Shown: positions 25,388 through 32,718 of the stretch, piece after piece
How the letters are laid out: every line of letters begins with the position of its first letter
Position numbering within the stretch: position 1 is the first letter of the stretch
Assembly (NCBI GenBank): GCA_910576925.1
Contig: CAJTKB010000007.1
Location: forward strand, 1-59,499
DNA length: 59,499 nucleotides
Source of the DNA: an uncultured Bacilli bacterium
GTDB taxonomy: Bacteria; Bacillota_I; Bacilli_A; RF39; UBA660
Direction of reading: 5' to 3'
Notes under the pieces: model-generated
What the model saw: the letters and a program-made list of their open reading frames with translations, nothing else
Databases searched by the model: none
Told to the model about the DNA's origin: nothing
Made by a program: the position numbers and the translations under genes

Positions 25388-27224
25388 CTCTAAGTAACCT
25401 CCTGCTAGTAGAATTATCTATAAGAATATCTTTCATTTTAATACCTGAACCTATTTTAAATAAAAACTTCTTTTTCTTACTAATATTTCTATTAATAATA
25501 GTATCATTATTATTATAGTTCAGTCTAGGTTTACTACTAAATTCTAAAGTTCTTCCTTTAAAAGCTGGAAGTAACTTATCATTGGCACTAATTCTCACTA
25601 TACATTCTCGCTTATTTAATTCTGTTAAAAGCTTCATTTTGGTAGCAATTGTATCATCTAGTGGCACTTTAATATCAAAATTTTCAACTAATACACTTGC
25701 ATCCATCTTGGATACTTTAAAAATATAATAATTAGTGACATTAGCAAAAATACTGTTTTTAACACCTACAGATATCTGATTAAAATATTGTCCTAAAAGA
25801 ATAAGTGCTAAATTATATTTCCTTGCTTCTGATAAAAATCTTGATATTATAGGACTTTCTACTACTGCAACTTCATCAATTATAAAAATAAGCTTATATG
25901 GCATTTTCTTTTGAATTAGTGTAAATAACTGTTGCATAATAAGAAGTGCTATTGTTTTACTTATGTTTAGACCTAATTTCGCACTATCTAGAGAAAATAG
26001 TGTTAAAAAGTTATTTTTAACTACATCTTCTAAGTTTGCAAGATCACATTCCAAATTAAATACTGGAATCATCTCCATCTCATCAATAAATGAAATAATA
26101 GGACTGATAGCTTCCCCATAAGACTTTGTTTTTAAATCATTAAAATCAGTCAAAAAGAAACTAGTAATACTAGAAGGAATAACTTCTTCCATCTCTTTGA
26201 CTAAATTAGTTCTATATTCTAATTCAAGCAACAATTTTCTTAAATTGGTAAAATTAAAATTCTCTTTATACAATAAAATACTAATAGAATGTCTCAAAAC
26301 TCTTTCAAGCTTCGAATTATATCTATCTCCTATTAAAGATTTAAAGGTATCAAGAAGTAGTTCTGATGAGTTTATCACATCATCCTTGTTATTTGAAAAC
26401 AAAGAAATACTATCATTTATATTTTTAAAATCAATTACTTTGGTATTATCTAATCCACCAATATCCCTTTCAAGCGCAGCGTGAGGATCAATCACAATAA
26501 TTCTATATTCTTCTTTTAAAGAATAATTTGATACGCTTTCAATAAAAGAAGAAATAAATTTAGATTTACCACTTCCACTTGCCCCTAATACAATAGAATG
26601 CTTAAAAAAATCATAATTATCTAAGCATAAATAATTATCTGTTTCTAAATATGGAAAGGTATCAATAGAAAGAATAGAATTCTTATTCCTTTTTGTTAAA
26701 ATAGGAAAGCTCTTCTGTATATCTAAATATTTAGGCACGCCTTTATAACCATATCTCTTATTGGTAGAAAAATCTACTGATAAAGTCTTATAAATATCAT
26801 TCTTAATGGTTAAATATTTTTTATATAATCCATCTTTAAATGTGTATATATAACTATTGCTAAGTATTTTATTACCAATACTTATAAAGTCTATTTCTAA
26901 GGCACTTAACTCGCCTTTATCTTTTACATAAATATAGTTATCTATCTTTAAAATATTTTTATCTAATACTGGAAAAATGCCAGAAGACTTAATTCTGCAA
27001 AGATTAAAATATTCAACTTTTTTTAAGGTAAATGATGATAAACCTTCAATTGTAATCGGTAATCTATATTTTGTTCTAATATAGTATCTTATAATTTGAT
27101 TTTCCTTTAAAACAATTAATTTACATTTCTTTAAAAGAATATTATATTTAAGCACTCCATCTATTAAATTTCGCCATTTATCACTACTCACATTTTTCTC
27201 AAGCAAGTAAATTTCATACATCAT
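25380..27224 (-). CDS. HerA/VirB4/TraG-like P-loop ATPase
   Basis: A cytosolic or membrane-associated translocase-type ATPase of about 614 residues. A poorly conserved beta-rich N-terminal domain (1-200) is followed by the motor: Walker A GASGSGKSK near residue 217, IIVIDPHAALERDIGG, Walker B KLIFIIDE near 447-454, and a sensor-like LALILLGQYFNQIS. This arrangement is that of HerA/FtsK-superfamily DNA or protein pumps such as VirB4 and TraG. The ATG at 27224 or 27221 is favoured, as GAGGTG lies just upstream. No relaxase, coupling protein or other secretion genes occur nearby, so a complete conjugation system is not indicated. Confidence 0.84.
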   Translation of the reverse strand: MMYEIYLLEKNVSSDKWRNLIDGVLKYNILLKKCKLIVLKENQIIRYYIRTKYRLPITIEGLSSFTLKKVEYFNLCRIKSSGIFPVLDKNILKIDNYIYVKDKGELSALEIDFISIGNKILSNSYIYTFKDGLYKKYLTIKNDIYKTLSVDFSTNKRYGYKGVPKYLDIQKSFPILTKRNKNSILSIDTFPYLETDNYLCLDNYDFFKHSIVLGASGSGKSKFISSFIESVSNYSLKEEYRIIVIDPHAALERDIGGLDNTKVIDFKNINDSISLFSNNKDDVINSSELLLDTFKSLIGDRYNSKLERVLRHSISILLYKENFNFTNLRKLLLELEYRTNLVKEMEEVIPSSITSFFLTDFNDLKTKSYGEAISPIISFIDEMEMIPVFNLECDLANLEDVVKNNFLTLFSLDSAKLGLNISKTIALLIMQQLFTLIQKKMPYKLIFIIDEVAVVESPIISRFLSEARKYNLALILLGQYFNQISVGVKNSIFANVTNYYIFKVSKMDASVLVENFDIKVPLDDTIATKMKLLTELNKRECIVRISANDKLLPAFKGRTLEFSSKPRLNYNNNDTIINRNISKKKKFLFKIGSGIKMKDILIDNSTSRRLLRDE

Positions 27225-27386
27225 CACTGACACCTCAAATCATATAGAATATATTCCTCTCCTAATTTATATTATTTTATTTATAATTTTATAGAATTCA
27301 CTTAAAAATTTATAGTTATATTATAACTTATTATTCTATTAATATCTATAGGTTAATTTTTATGAAATTTAACTCACTTAATAATG

Positions 27387-27414
27387 AAAAAAAGAAAATA
27401 AATATTTTATTTTC
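27387..27414 (-). terminator. Intrinsic terminator overlapping the stop of the 145-aa gene
   Basis: A perfect 9 bp stem (GAAAATAAA/TTTATTTTC, 3-base loop) is followed on the minus strand by TTTTTTT. The stop codon at 27407-27409 lies in the 5' arm as read on the minus strand. Confidence 0.88.
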
Positions 27415-27844
27415 CTAACATATTTAATAAATTAATTTTAAACATATCACGCTCTGGATCAGTTTTAGATATCATAACACCTTTATATGCTTTTAATTCC
27501 GCACGGTGTCCTTCATCTAAAATACCTTCAGGAGTAATATTAGTTAATAAAATTATCTTTTTATCAGAATATACTGTATAATGAAGCCTAATCTCTCCAT
27601 GAACTTTTATAAACATTTCATCTGTTGGTAATTTTAATTCATAACTAATAGTCTTACTCTTTTTATCTTCAGATACCTTCTCACCTAAAAAATTTCCTCG
27701 ACGAAGTTCTGGATAATATTCAAAAGTCAATTTCTTATAAGCTAGCATATTATATTTTCTAACAGATCTTTCTTTTTTTCTAAAATCATTTTCATCTAAA
27801 TATTCAAATATATAAGAGTTTTTTGTCTCCTTTATTTCTGTCAT
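27407..27844 (-). CDS. Hypothetical protein, 145 aa, under a consensus promoter
   Basis: I do not recognise this family. It is a soluble, basic, beta-rich protein without signal peptide or membrane helix. Notable stretches are RKYNMLAYKKLTFEYYPELR, YELKLPTDEMFIKVHGEIR and ITPEGILDEGHRAELKAYKG. A strong ribosome-binding site (GGGGGG) and a perfect-consensus SigA promoter with a leader of about 67 bases predict abundant, growth-phase expression, which is unusual for an unknown gene. It is monocistronic with its own terminator. The next genes downstream on this strand belong to the ATPase pair. Confidence 0.82.
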   Translation of the reverse strand: MTEIKETKNSYIFEYLDENDFRKKERSVRKYNMLAYKKLTFEYYPELRRGNFLGEKVSEDKKSKTISYELKLPTDEMFIKVHGEIRLHYTVYSDKKIILLTNITPEGILDEGHRAELKAYKGVMISKTDPERDMFKINLLNMLGK

Positions 27845-27918
27845 ATTTCAACCCCCCTAAATAGTAAAATATAACTTTCAGTTGTAAATCTTAGCCACAT
27901 CCTCTTCAAAGTAAGCAT

Positions 27919-27947
27919 ATTATAACACAAGAGTTTAATTTTGTCAA
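27919..27947 (-). promoter_or_regulatory. Perfect-consensus SigA promoter of the 145-aa gene
   Basis: TTGACA (27942-27947) and TATAAT (27919-27924) with a 17-base spacer match the housekeeping consensus at all 12 positions, the best promoter seen in the window. Confidence 0.93.
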
Positions 27948-27995
27948 ATTTTTGCATTATTAAATTAATTATATGTCTGTAAATATTATTAATCA

Positions 27996-28943
27996 TTATT
28001 GTAAATCACTCTTCTTCAATTGCTTTATTTGTTTACCATCTACTGAGAATACTATACTTTCTACCTCATAATTATCAAAAACAGAATAACTTATCATATT
28101 AAATACATCCTCCTCTATTATATTTCTATCACCATAAATATTATTATCAAAATCTAAAAACATTACACTATCTTCTTCATTAAAATTTTTAAGAGTTGTT
28201 GTGCTTTTAAGTAGACTAACAAGTCCTGGCTCATATATATAACTAGTTGTTAAATTGTCAATTATAATTTTCACTTTATCTCTCGAATCATTAAGATACT
28301 TAGTAACTGGTACATAATAATTAACATTATCTATACTTTCTAAATAATAAATAACAACTTTATTAATATCTTTTCTTCTAAAAATATTATATTCTTTATT
28401 TATTCCAATATCTTTTGTTAAAACTTTGGGAAGTAGAGCTTTACTATTTGGATAATTTCCAAGTTGTTCTCCTTCTACTTTAATAATAACACCATCTATT
28501 TTTCCTAAATCAATAAGTGAATATACAATACTTTCAAACATTTTAGTCTCTATATCACCAGCTACTTCCAAAAACTCTTTTGAAAAATCTAATGTTACTA
28601 TTTTTTCAGCAATTGTAACACTTAAAAGTTTAGCTTTTTCTGGAATAGTTGCTGATAATGAGTCTGGAAAAATATTTGTCTTATTTACAGTTAAGTTCTT
28701 AATAACAATTTTTACTTGTTCTTCTAAACTTCTTTCTGTAATTAGTATTTTACTTTTTACTAAATAATTATTTTTATCTAGTAAATATATATTATTAGTT
28801 CCAACACCACTGATATATTCAAGCTCTAAATTAGCTTTCATAGTCATTTCTGTTTCTATATTTGGTATCATATAAAGAACAAGCAAAATAAGTAAAGTAA
28901 TAGAAGTTATTAGTATTTTCTTTAAAGCTTTATCTTTCAGCAC
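27996..28943 (-). CDS. gerM: GerMN domain sporulation/germination protein
   Basis: A 315-residue membrane-anchored protein with an N-terminal transmembrane segment (ILITSITLLILLVLYMIP) and two GerMN domains, about residues 40-160 and 180-315. Each carries a family-style core, for example VTLDFSKEFLEVAG in the first and VMFLDFDNNIYG in the second, with IVYSLIDLGKIDGVIIKVEG and ISYSVFDNYEVESIVFSVDG marking the equivalent ends. Bacillus GerM acts in the mother cell/forespore septum, helping SpoIIIAH-containing complexes and spore assembly. The GTG at 28943 is chosen because AGGTG is six bases upstream. A SigE-type promoter precedes it. No lipobox cysteine is seen, unlike the lipoprotein form in Bacillus. 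Confidence 0.88.
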   Translation of the reverse strand: MLKDKALKKILITSITLLILLVLYMIPNIETEMTMKANLELEYISGVGTNNIYLLDKNNYLVKSKILITERSLEEQVKIVIKNLTVNKTNIFPDSLSATIPEKAKLLSVTIAEKIVTLDFSKEFLEVAGDIETKMFESIVYSLIDLGKIDGVIIKVEGEQLGNYPNSKALLPKVLTKDIGINKEYNIFRRKDINKVVIYYLESIDNVNYYVPVTKYLNDSRDKVKIIIDNLTTSYIYEPGLVSLLKSTTTLKNFNEEDSVMFLDFDNNIYGDRNIIEEDVFNMISYSVFDNYEVESIVFSVDGKQIKQLKKSDLQ

Positions 28944-28959
28944 AATAATCACCTAAAAA

Positions 28960-28987
28960 ATTATATGCTACATATTTTTTTATATAC
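28960..28987 (-). promoter_or_regulatory. SigE-type promoter of gerM
   Basis: GTATATA (28987-28981) and CATATAAT (28967-28960) are separated by 13 bases, close to the Bacillus mother-cell SigE pattern (kmATATT, 13-15, CATACAnT). Confidence 0.65.
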
Positions 28988-28988
28988 C

Positions 28989-29011
28989 AAAAAAGAAGAA
29001 TTAATCTTCTT
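28989..29011 (-). terminator. Intrinsic terminator with the gerE stop codon in its loop
   Basis: AAGAAGA and TCTTCTT pair around a five-base loop that contains the gerE TAA stop; TTTTTT follows. Immediately beyond it lies the gerM promoter. Confidence 0.85.
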
Positions 29012-29216
29012 CTAGGCTTATTTCTTTAAGTTTTATAAGTTCTACTACTGCACTAGCTCTACCCTTAACACCAAGTTTTTGCATTGTATTAGAAATGTGA
29101 TTTCTAACGGTTTTTTCACTTATTCCAAGCTCACTAGCAATTTCTTTAGTTGTTTTATTCTTTATTAATTCCTGAAATATATTTCTTTCCCTAGATGTTA
29201 GAATTTGTTTTGACAT
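29001..29216 (-). CDS. gerE: Spore coat regulator GerE (LuxR-type helix-turn-helix)
   Basis: A 71-residue DNA-binding protein consisting only of a LuxR/GerE helix-turn-helix, the same size class as Bacillus GerE (74 residues). The core KTTKEIASELGISEKTVRNH followed by ISNTMQKLGVKGRASAVVEL is nearly identical to the Bacillus protein. GerE acts last in the mother-cell cascade, activating and repressing SigK-dependent coat genes. A SigK-type promoter lies just upstream, as expected from Bacillus, where gerE is transcribed by SigK. The GGGAAG region precedes the ATG. Its presence supports a Bacilli-type rather than clostridial sporulation programme. Confidence 0.93.
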   Translation of the reverse strand: MSKQILTSRERNIFQELIKNKTTKEIASELGISEKTVRNHISNTMQKLGVKGRASAVVELIKLKEISLEED

Positions 29217-29249
29217 AACTAAACTTCCCTTCTTTATACTAACTCAAAG

Positions 29250-29277
29250 TATTATATGAAGGAAAGATTCATATGTG
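29250..29277 (-). promoter_or_regulatory. SigK-type promoter of gerE
   Basis: CAC (29277-29275) and CATATAATA (29258-29250) are separated by 16 bases, matching the SigK pattern mAC-N16-17-CATAnnnTA. It lies in the short gap between spoIIIAH and gerE. Confidence 0.72.
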
Positions 29278-29282
29278 TAGGC

Positions 29283-29789
29283 TTATTTCTTCTGGAATTT
29301 AACTGTAATATCCATTCTATCAGTATATTCCTCTTGAATTTTTCGCATAACGCTATTTGCTAGAGTTTTATCGTGTTTTGTAGAAATACACACAGCTTCG
29401 ATATTAGATTCATCTATTTTTACAAAACAATCAAGCTTTAAATCAGCTTTTAACTTCTTTTCTATATTTTCTTCTTTTCCTTGCAAAGCATTTAAATATT
29501 TTAATTGCTCATAAGCATTATTTTTTTCATCAGTTGTTAATTTTTCATTTGTTAGTTGTTCTTGAAGAGAAGTCATTGCTTCATTTCTTTCTTCCTCTAA
29601 GCTAACACGCATAGCCTCTAATGTACTTACTTCCTTACTAGTTGTCTTAGCATTTGTCTTTTTTGTAGTAGTAGTCTCCTTTTTACTATTTGACAAAATA
29701 AGTTCATTAGGCATTGTTACATAATATACTCCAAGCACTAATACTAAACTAAATAATGTTAAAAACCACAAATTTTGTTTATTAATCAC
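29283..29789 (-). CDS. spoIIIAH: Stage III sporulation protein AH
   Basis: SpoIIIAH is the mother-cell half of the SpoIIIAH-SpoIIQ channel linking mother cell and forespore during engulfment. The N-terminus INKQNLWFLTLFSLVLVLGVYY is the typical short cytosolic end plus membrane anchor. A Thr/Lys-rich linker, a coiled coil with YEQLKYLNALQGKEENIE, and a ring-building domain ending in MDITVKFQKK follow. At 168 residues it is shorter than the 218 of Bacillus. The GTG at 29789 follows GGAGG at seven bases. The other spoIIIA genes are absent nearby, which is unusual because AH normally ends an eight-gene operon. A SigE-type promoter precedes it. Confidence 0.9.
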   Translation of the reverse strand: MINKQNLWFLTLFSLVLVLGVYYVTMPNELILSNSKKETTTTKKTNAKTTSKEVSTLEAMRVSLEEERNEAMTSLQEQLTNEKLTTDEKNNAYEQLKYLNALQGKEENIEKKLKADLKLDCFVKIDESNIEAVCISTKHDKTLANSVMRKIQEEYTDRMDITVKFQKK

Positions 29790-29813
29790 TATTTTTCCTC
29801 CTCACTTTAGTAA

Positions 29814-29841
29814 AATATATGAGGATTATTTTTTTATATGC
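29814..29841 (-). promoter_or_regulatory. SigE-type promoter of spoIIIAH
   Basis: GCATATA (29841-29835) and CATATATT (29821-29814) are separated by 13 bases, matching the SigE pattern with one mismatch in the -10 box. The -35 box abuts the end of the upstream gene. Confidence 0.68.
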
Positions 29842-31080
29842 TTAAATTTTATCTTTTTTTAATTTTTTTAAAGTATTAATTAGAGCGAGTTTTCCATAAT
29901 GATAAGTAAGTGAACCTTGCATATATGCAATATATGGAGGACGAATTGGTCCATCACAAGATAGTTCTATTGAGCTTCCTTGAGTAAAGCTTCCACTAGC
30001 CATAACTACTTTATCAGAGTATCCTGGCATATCCCAAGGTTCAACTAAAGCATTAGAATCAATTGGGCTCGAAGCTTGAATTCCTCTAGTAAATGTTACA
30101 AGATTATTCTCATTATTAAAAATTATATTTTGTACAATATCTACCCGTTCATCATTATATTTAGGTTCTACCATATAACCTAGCTTTTCCATTGCTCTAC
30201 TAGTAAGAATGGCTGTTTTTAAGCTAGCATTAACAACACTCGGAGCCATAAAAAGTCCTTGTAAGATAGACTTATTAACACCAAGAGTTGGACCAACTTC
30301 TTTACCTTCTCCAGGAACAGTTAATCTTTCACTTACTAATTTTATTAAATCCTTTCTTCCTACTACATAAGCACCATTTGAAGCTATTCCTCCACCTAAG
30401 TTCTTAATAAGGCTACCTACTACAATATCCGCTCCAATTTCTATTGGTTCCTTGTATGAAACAAATTCACAATAACAATTATCGATCATAATAATTACTT
30501 CTTGATCAATCTCTTTTATATATGAAATTATCTTTTCTAACTTTTCTATAGATATACTCTTACGAGTAGAATAACCCTTAGACCTTTGTATTTCAATAAC
30601 TTTTACTTTATTTCCTTTTAGATAATCACCAATAGAAGCATAATCAAAATCATCATCAATTAAATCTATTTCAGAATATTTTATACCAAAAGATTTCAAA
30701 GATGAGGAATTATCTACTATTCCAATTACTTCATCTAAAGTATCATAAGGTTTACCGCTTATACTTAGTAAAATATCTCCTGGCCTTAAAAGTCCAAATA
30801 AAGTAACAGTTAACGCATGAGTTCCTGATATAAATTGTGTTCTAACAAGACTATCTTCACTCTTAAATATTTCTTTATATACTTCTTCTATTTTTTCTCG
30901 TCCTAAATCATTATAACCATAACCTGTTGTTCCTCCAAAACAAGCTTCGCTTATATTAGCTTTATGAAATGCTTCAAGTACTTTTCTACTATTTGCTTCA
31001 CAAATATCGTCTACTCTTTTAAATTCACTTATTGAATCTTTTTCACATTCATCTACAAATGTTTTAACATCTTCATCCAT
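29842..31080 (-). CDS. YnbB-type PLP enzyme (methionine gamma-lyase family)
   Basis: A fold-type I pyridoxal-phosphate enzyme of the YnbB/"aluminium resistance" branch of the Cys/Met metabolism family, about 412 residues. Typical stretches are EACFGGTTGYGYNDLGREK, TQFISGTHALTVTLFG, MIDNCYCEFV with the PLP-binding Asp, and IVVGSLIKNLGGGIASNGAY with the Schiff-base Lys (SLIKN). The C-terminal region has SCDGPIRPPYIAYMQGSLTYHYGK. The exact reaction is not established for this branch. The ATG at 31080 follows GGAGG. Its start overlaps the SDR gene by eight bases, so the two are coupled. Confidence 0.88.
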   Translation of the reverse strand: MDEDVKTFVDECEKDSISEFKRVDDICEANSRKVLEAFHKANISEACFGGTTGYGYNDLGREKIEEVYKEIFKSEDSLVRTQFISGTHALTVTLFGLLRPGDILLSISGKPYDTLDEVIGIVDNSSSLKSFGIKYSEIDLIDDDFDYASIGDYLKGNKVKVIEIQRSKGYSTRKSISIEKLEKIISYIKEIDQEVIIMIDNCYCEFVSYKEPIEIGADIVVGSLIKNLGGGIASNGAYVVGRKDLIKLVSERLTVPGEGKEVGPTLGVNKSILQGLFMAPSVVNASLKTAILTSRAMEKLGYMVEPKYNDERVDIVQNIIFNNENNLVTFTRGIQASSPIDSNALVEPWDMPGYSDKVVMASGSFTQGSSIELSCDGPIRPPYIAYMQGSLTYHYGKLALINTLKKLKKDKI

Positions 31081-31819
31081 TATATGTACCTCCATCTACT
31101 CTAATTACTGAGTTATTTATATAACTAGATTCTTCGCTACACAAAAAGTATACAACGTTTGCAATTTCTTTCGGCGTTCCGAATCTATTTAAAAATATTT
31201 TTTCTTCTTCACTTTTTATGTATTCTAAGTCTAGATCTTTAAGCTCTTTTTCAGTAGATACCCAACCAGGGGCAACTGCATTTACATTAACATATGGACT
31301 ATACTGAATAGATAAATTATGCATAAGTGAAATAAGTCCTGCTTTTGATACATCATAATCAATAGACATTGGAAAATATTTATCAATACCATTGGTTGAT
31401 GATAATATAACTATTTTACCAAATTTTTCATCATACATTTTATTGCCTACAAGTCGTGATAATAAAAATGTTCCAATAATATTAACGTCCAATGTTTCTA
31501 AAAAGTTAGTTTTTGTTTTATCCTGATATAAACTATCAAGGCAAATAGCAGCATTATTTACTAAATAATCTATTCTAGAAAATTTTTTAAAACATTCATC
31601 TACCATTCTTTTAATACTTTCTTCGGATTCTAAGTCTGCTTGAACCAAAAATACTTTTATATTATATTTGTTTTCAATACTATTTTTTATTTTTATTGCT
31701 TCCATTTTTTTTGTGTGATAATGAAGTATTAAATTACATCCCATACAGGCAAATTTAATAGAAATAGCCTCTCCTATTTCACTAGTTGCTCCAGTAATTA
31801 AACATACCTTATTTTCCAT
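31073..31819 (-). CDS. Short-chain dehydrogenase/reductase (FabG-like)
   Basis: An NAD(P)-dependent oxidoreductase of about 248 residues with a Rossmann fold. The nucleotide site is TGATSEIGEAIS, an unusual variant of TGxxxGxG with Ser-Glu in the middle. NNAAI, the catalytic Ser region (VILSSTNG), YDVSKAG (catalytic Tyr and Lys), VNAVAPGWVST and the C-terminal SYINNSVIRVDGG are all present. It resembles 3-oxoacyl-ACP reductases, but no fatty-acid genes are nearby and it is coupled to the PLP enzyme, so the substrate is open. The ATG at 31819 is used because AGGAG precedes it. Confidence 0.87.
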   Translation of the reverse strand: MENKVCLITGATSEIGEAISIKFACMGCNLILHYHTKKMEAIKIKNSIENKYNIKVFLVQADLESEESIKRMVDECFKKFSRIDYLVNNAAICLDSLYQDKTKTNFLETLDVNIIGTFLLSRLVGNKMYDEKFGKIVILSSTNGIDKYFPMSIDYDVSKAGLISLMHNLSIQYSPYVNVNAVAPGWVSTEKELKDLDLEYIKSEEEKIFLNRFGTPKEIANVVYFLCSEESSYINNSVIRVDGGTYNG

Positions 31820-31842
31820 ATATTCTCCTAACAAAAAAGAGC

Positions 31843-32400
31843 CTAAGCCCTTGATGAATACTTACCATCCGCTGTTGTGACAAGTATTTTTTCTCCCTGT
31901 TCGATAAATAGTGGAACTTTTACAATTAGACCAGTTTCAACCTTAGCATCTTTTAGTGCATTATTAGTAGTATTACCACGAACAGCTGGTTCAGTTTCAA
32001 CTACAGTAAATTCTACCTTGTCAGGTAAGTCTATACCTAAAAGTTCTCCTTCATAAAGAATTACATATACGTTCATATTTTCAATTAAATAATTAGCGTT
32101 TTCTGCAACTTGTTCACTTGAAAGTTCTAATTGCTCATAATTTTCTAAGTTCATAAAGAAGAATGTATCTCCTGTATTATATAAATACTGAACATTCTGT
32201 TTACTAATATTAGCTTTTTCAAATTTAACATTAGTATTAAAAGTTCTTTCTACAATACCTCCAGTTCTTAAATTACGAAGCTTAGTTTTCATAAATGCTG
32301 AACCTTTTCCAGGCTTTACATGTAAAAATTCTACAACTTGATAGATATTTCCTTCTATCATAATTGTCATACCATTTTTTATATCATTTACATTAATCAT
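31843..32400 (-). CDS. efp: Translation elongation factor P
   Basis: EF-P binds the ribosome between the P and E sites and relieves stalling at polyproline stretches. The length of 185 residues is standard for the three-domain, tRNA-shaped factor. Domain I has NDIKNGMTIMIEGNIYQVVE and the tip loop KPGKGSAFMKTKLRNL with the Lys that is modified in many bacteria. Domains II-III include YNTGDTFFFMNLENYEQLEL and the conserved end region KVPLFIEQGEKILVTTADGKY. AAGGAG precedes the ATG. It lies just downstream of rpmG, a translation-related pair. Confidence 0.96.
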   Translation of the reverse strand: MINVNDIKNGMTIMIEGNIYQVVEFLHVKPGKGSAFMKTKLRNLRTGGIVERTFNTNVKFEKANISKQNVQYLYNTGDTFFFMNLENYEQLELSSEQVAENANYLIENMNVYVILYEGELLGIDLPDKVEFTVVETEPAVRGNTTNNALKDAKVETGLIVKVPLFIEQGEKILVTTADGKYSSRA

Positions 32401-32424
32401 AATTTTTCTCCTTCATTATTAATA

Positions 32425-32456
32425 AGAAAAAATAAGATTTACTATTAGTCTTATTT
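32425..32456 (-). terminator. Probable intrinsic terminator between rpmG and efp
   Basis: AAATAAGA and TCTTATTT form an 8 bp stem with an 11-base loop, followed by TTTTTTC on the minus strand. The rpmG stop codon is within the stem. It may be leaky, letting efp be read as well. Confidence 0.65.
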
Positions 32457-32618
32457 CTTTTCCTTATGTGGTGTATGTGTTCTACACTTTGGACAATACC
32501 TATTTTGTTGTAAAGGTTCTGTTGTATTTTTTACATTTCTTTCATCACGATAATTCTCATTTTTACATTTTGTACAAATTATCGTTTTTCTTTGTCTATT
32601 ACCTACTTTTTTTCCCAT
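32451..32618 (-). CDS. rpmG: 50S ribosomal protein L33
   Basis: A 55-residue zinc-ribbon protein of the large subunit. CTKCKNENY and RYCPKCRTH supply the four cysteines, so this is the zinc-binding (C+) form. The basic N-terminus GKKVGNRQRKTII is longer than in the usual 49-residue L33. The ATG at 32618 is chosen because GGAGG lies just upstream and because the promoter -10 box sits at 32652-32657, inside the longer in-frame reading. Confidence 0.93.
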   Translation of the reverse strand: MGKKVGNRQRKTIICTKCKNENYRDERNVKNTTEPLQQNRYCPKCRTHTPHKEKK

Positions 32619-32651
32619 AAAGCACCTCCTCCTTATGCAACGTCTGTATAC

Positions 32652-32680
32652 ATTATAACAGATTTTCATTAAAAAGCAAA
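32652..32680 (-). promoter_or_regulatory. SigA-type promoter of rpmG
   Basis: TATAAT (32652-32657) with TTTGCT (32675-32680) at 17 bases, or TTGCTT at 16. The -35 box overlaps the T tract of the terminator of the sigma factor run. Confidence 0.72.
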
Positions 32681-32711
32681 AGATTTTCTTAATAATATAA
32701 AGAAAATCTTT
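32674..32711 (-). terminator. Intrinsic terminator closing the sigma factor run
   Basis: A perfect 12 bp stem (AAAGATTTTCTT/AAGAAAATCTTT) with a 9-base loop is followed by TGCTTTTT on the minus strand, just past the last sigma gene. Confidence 0.87.
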
Positions 32712-32718
32712 TAAATAC

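Noticed and set aside
25380..27224. Marker of an integrated conjugative element
   Set aside because: No relaxase, coupling protein, integrase or pilus genes are near; the ATPase and its Cys-rich partner stand alone.
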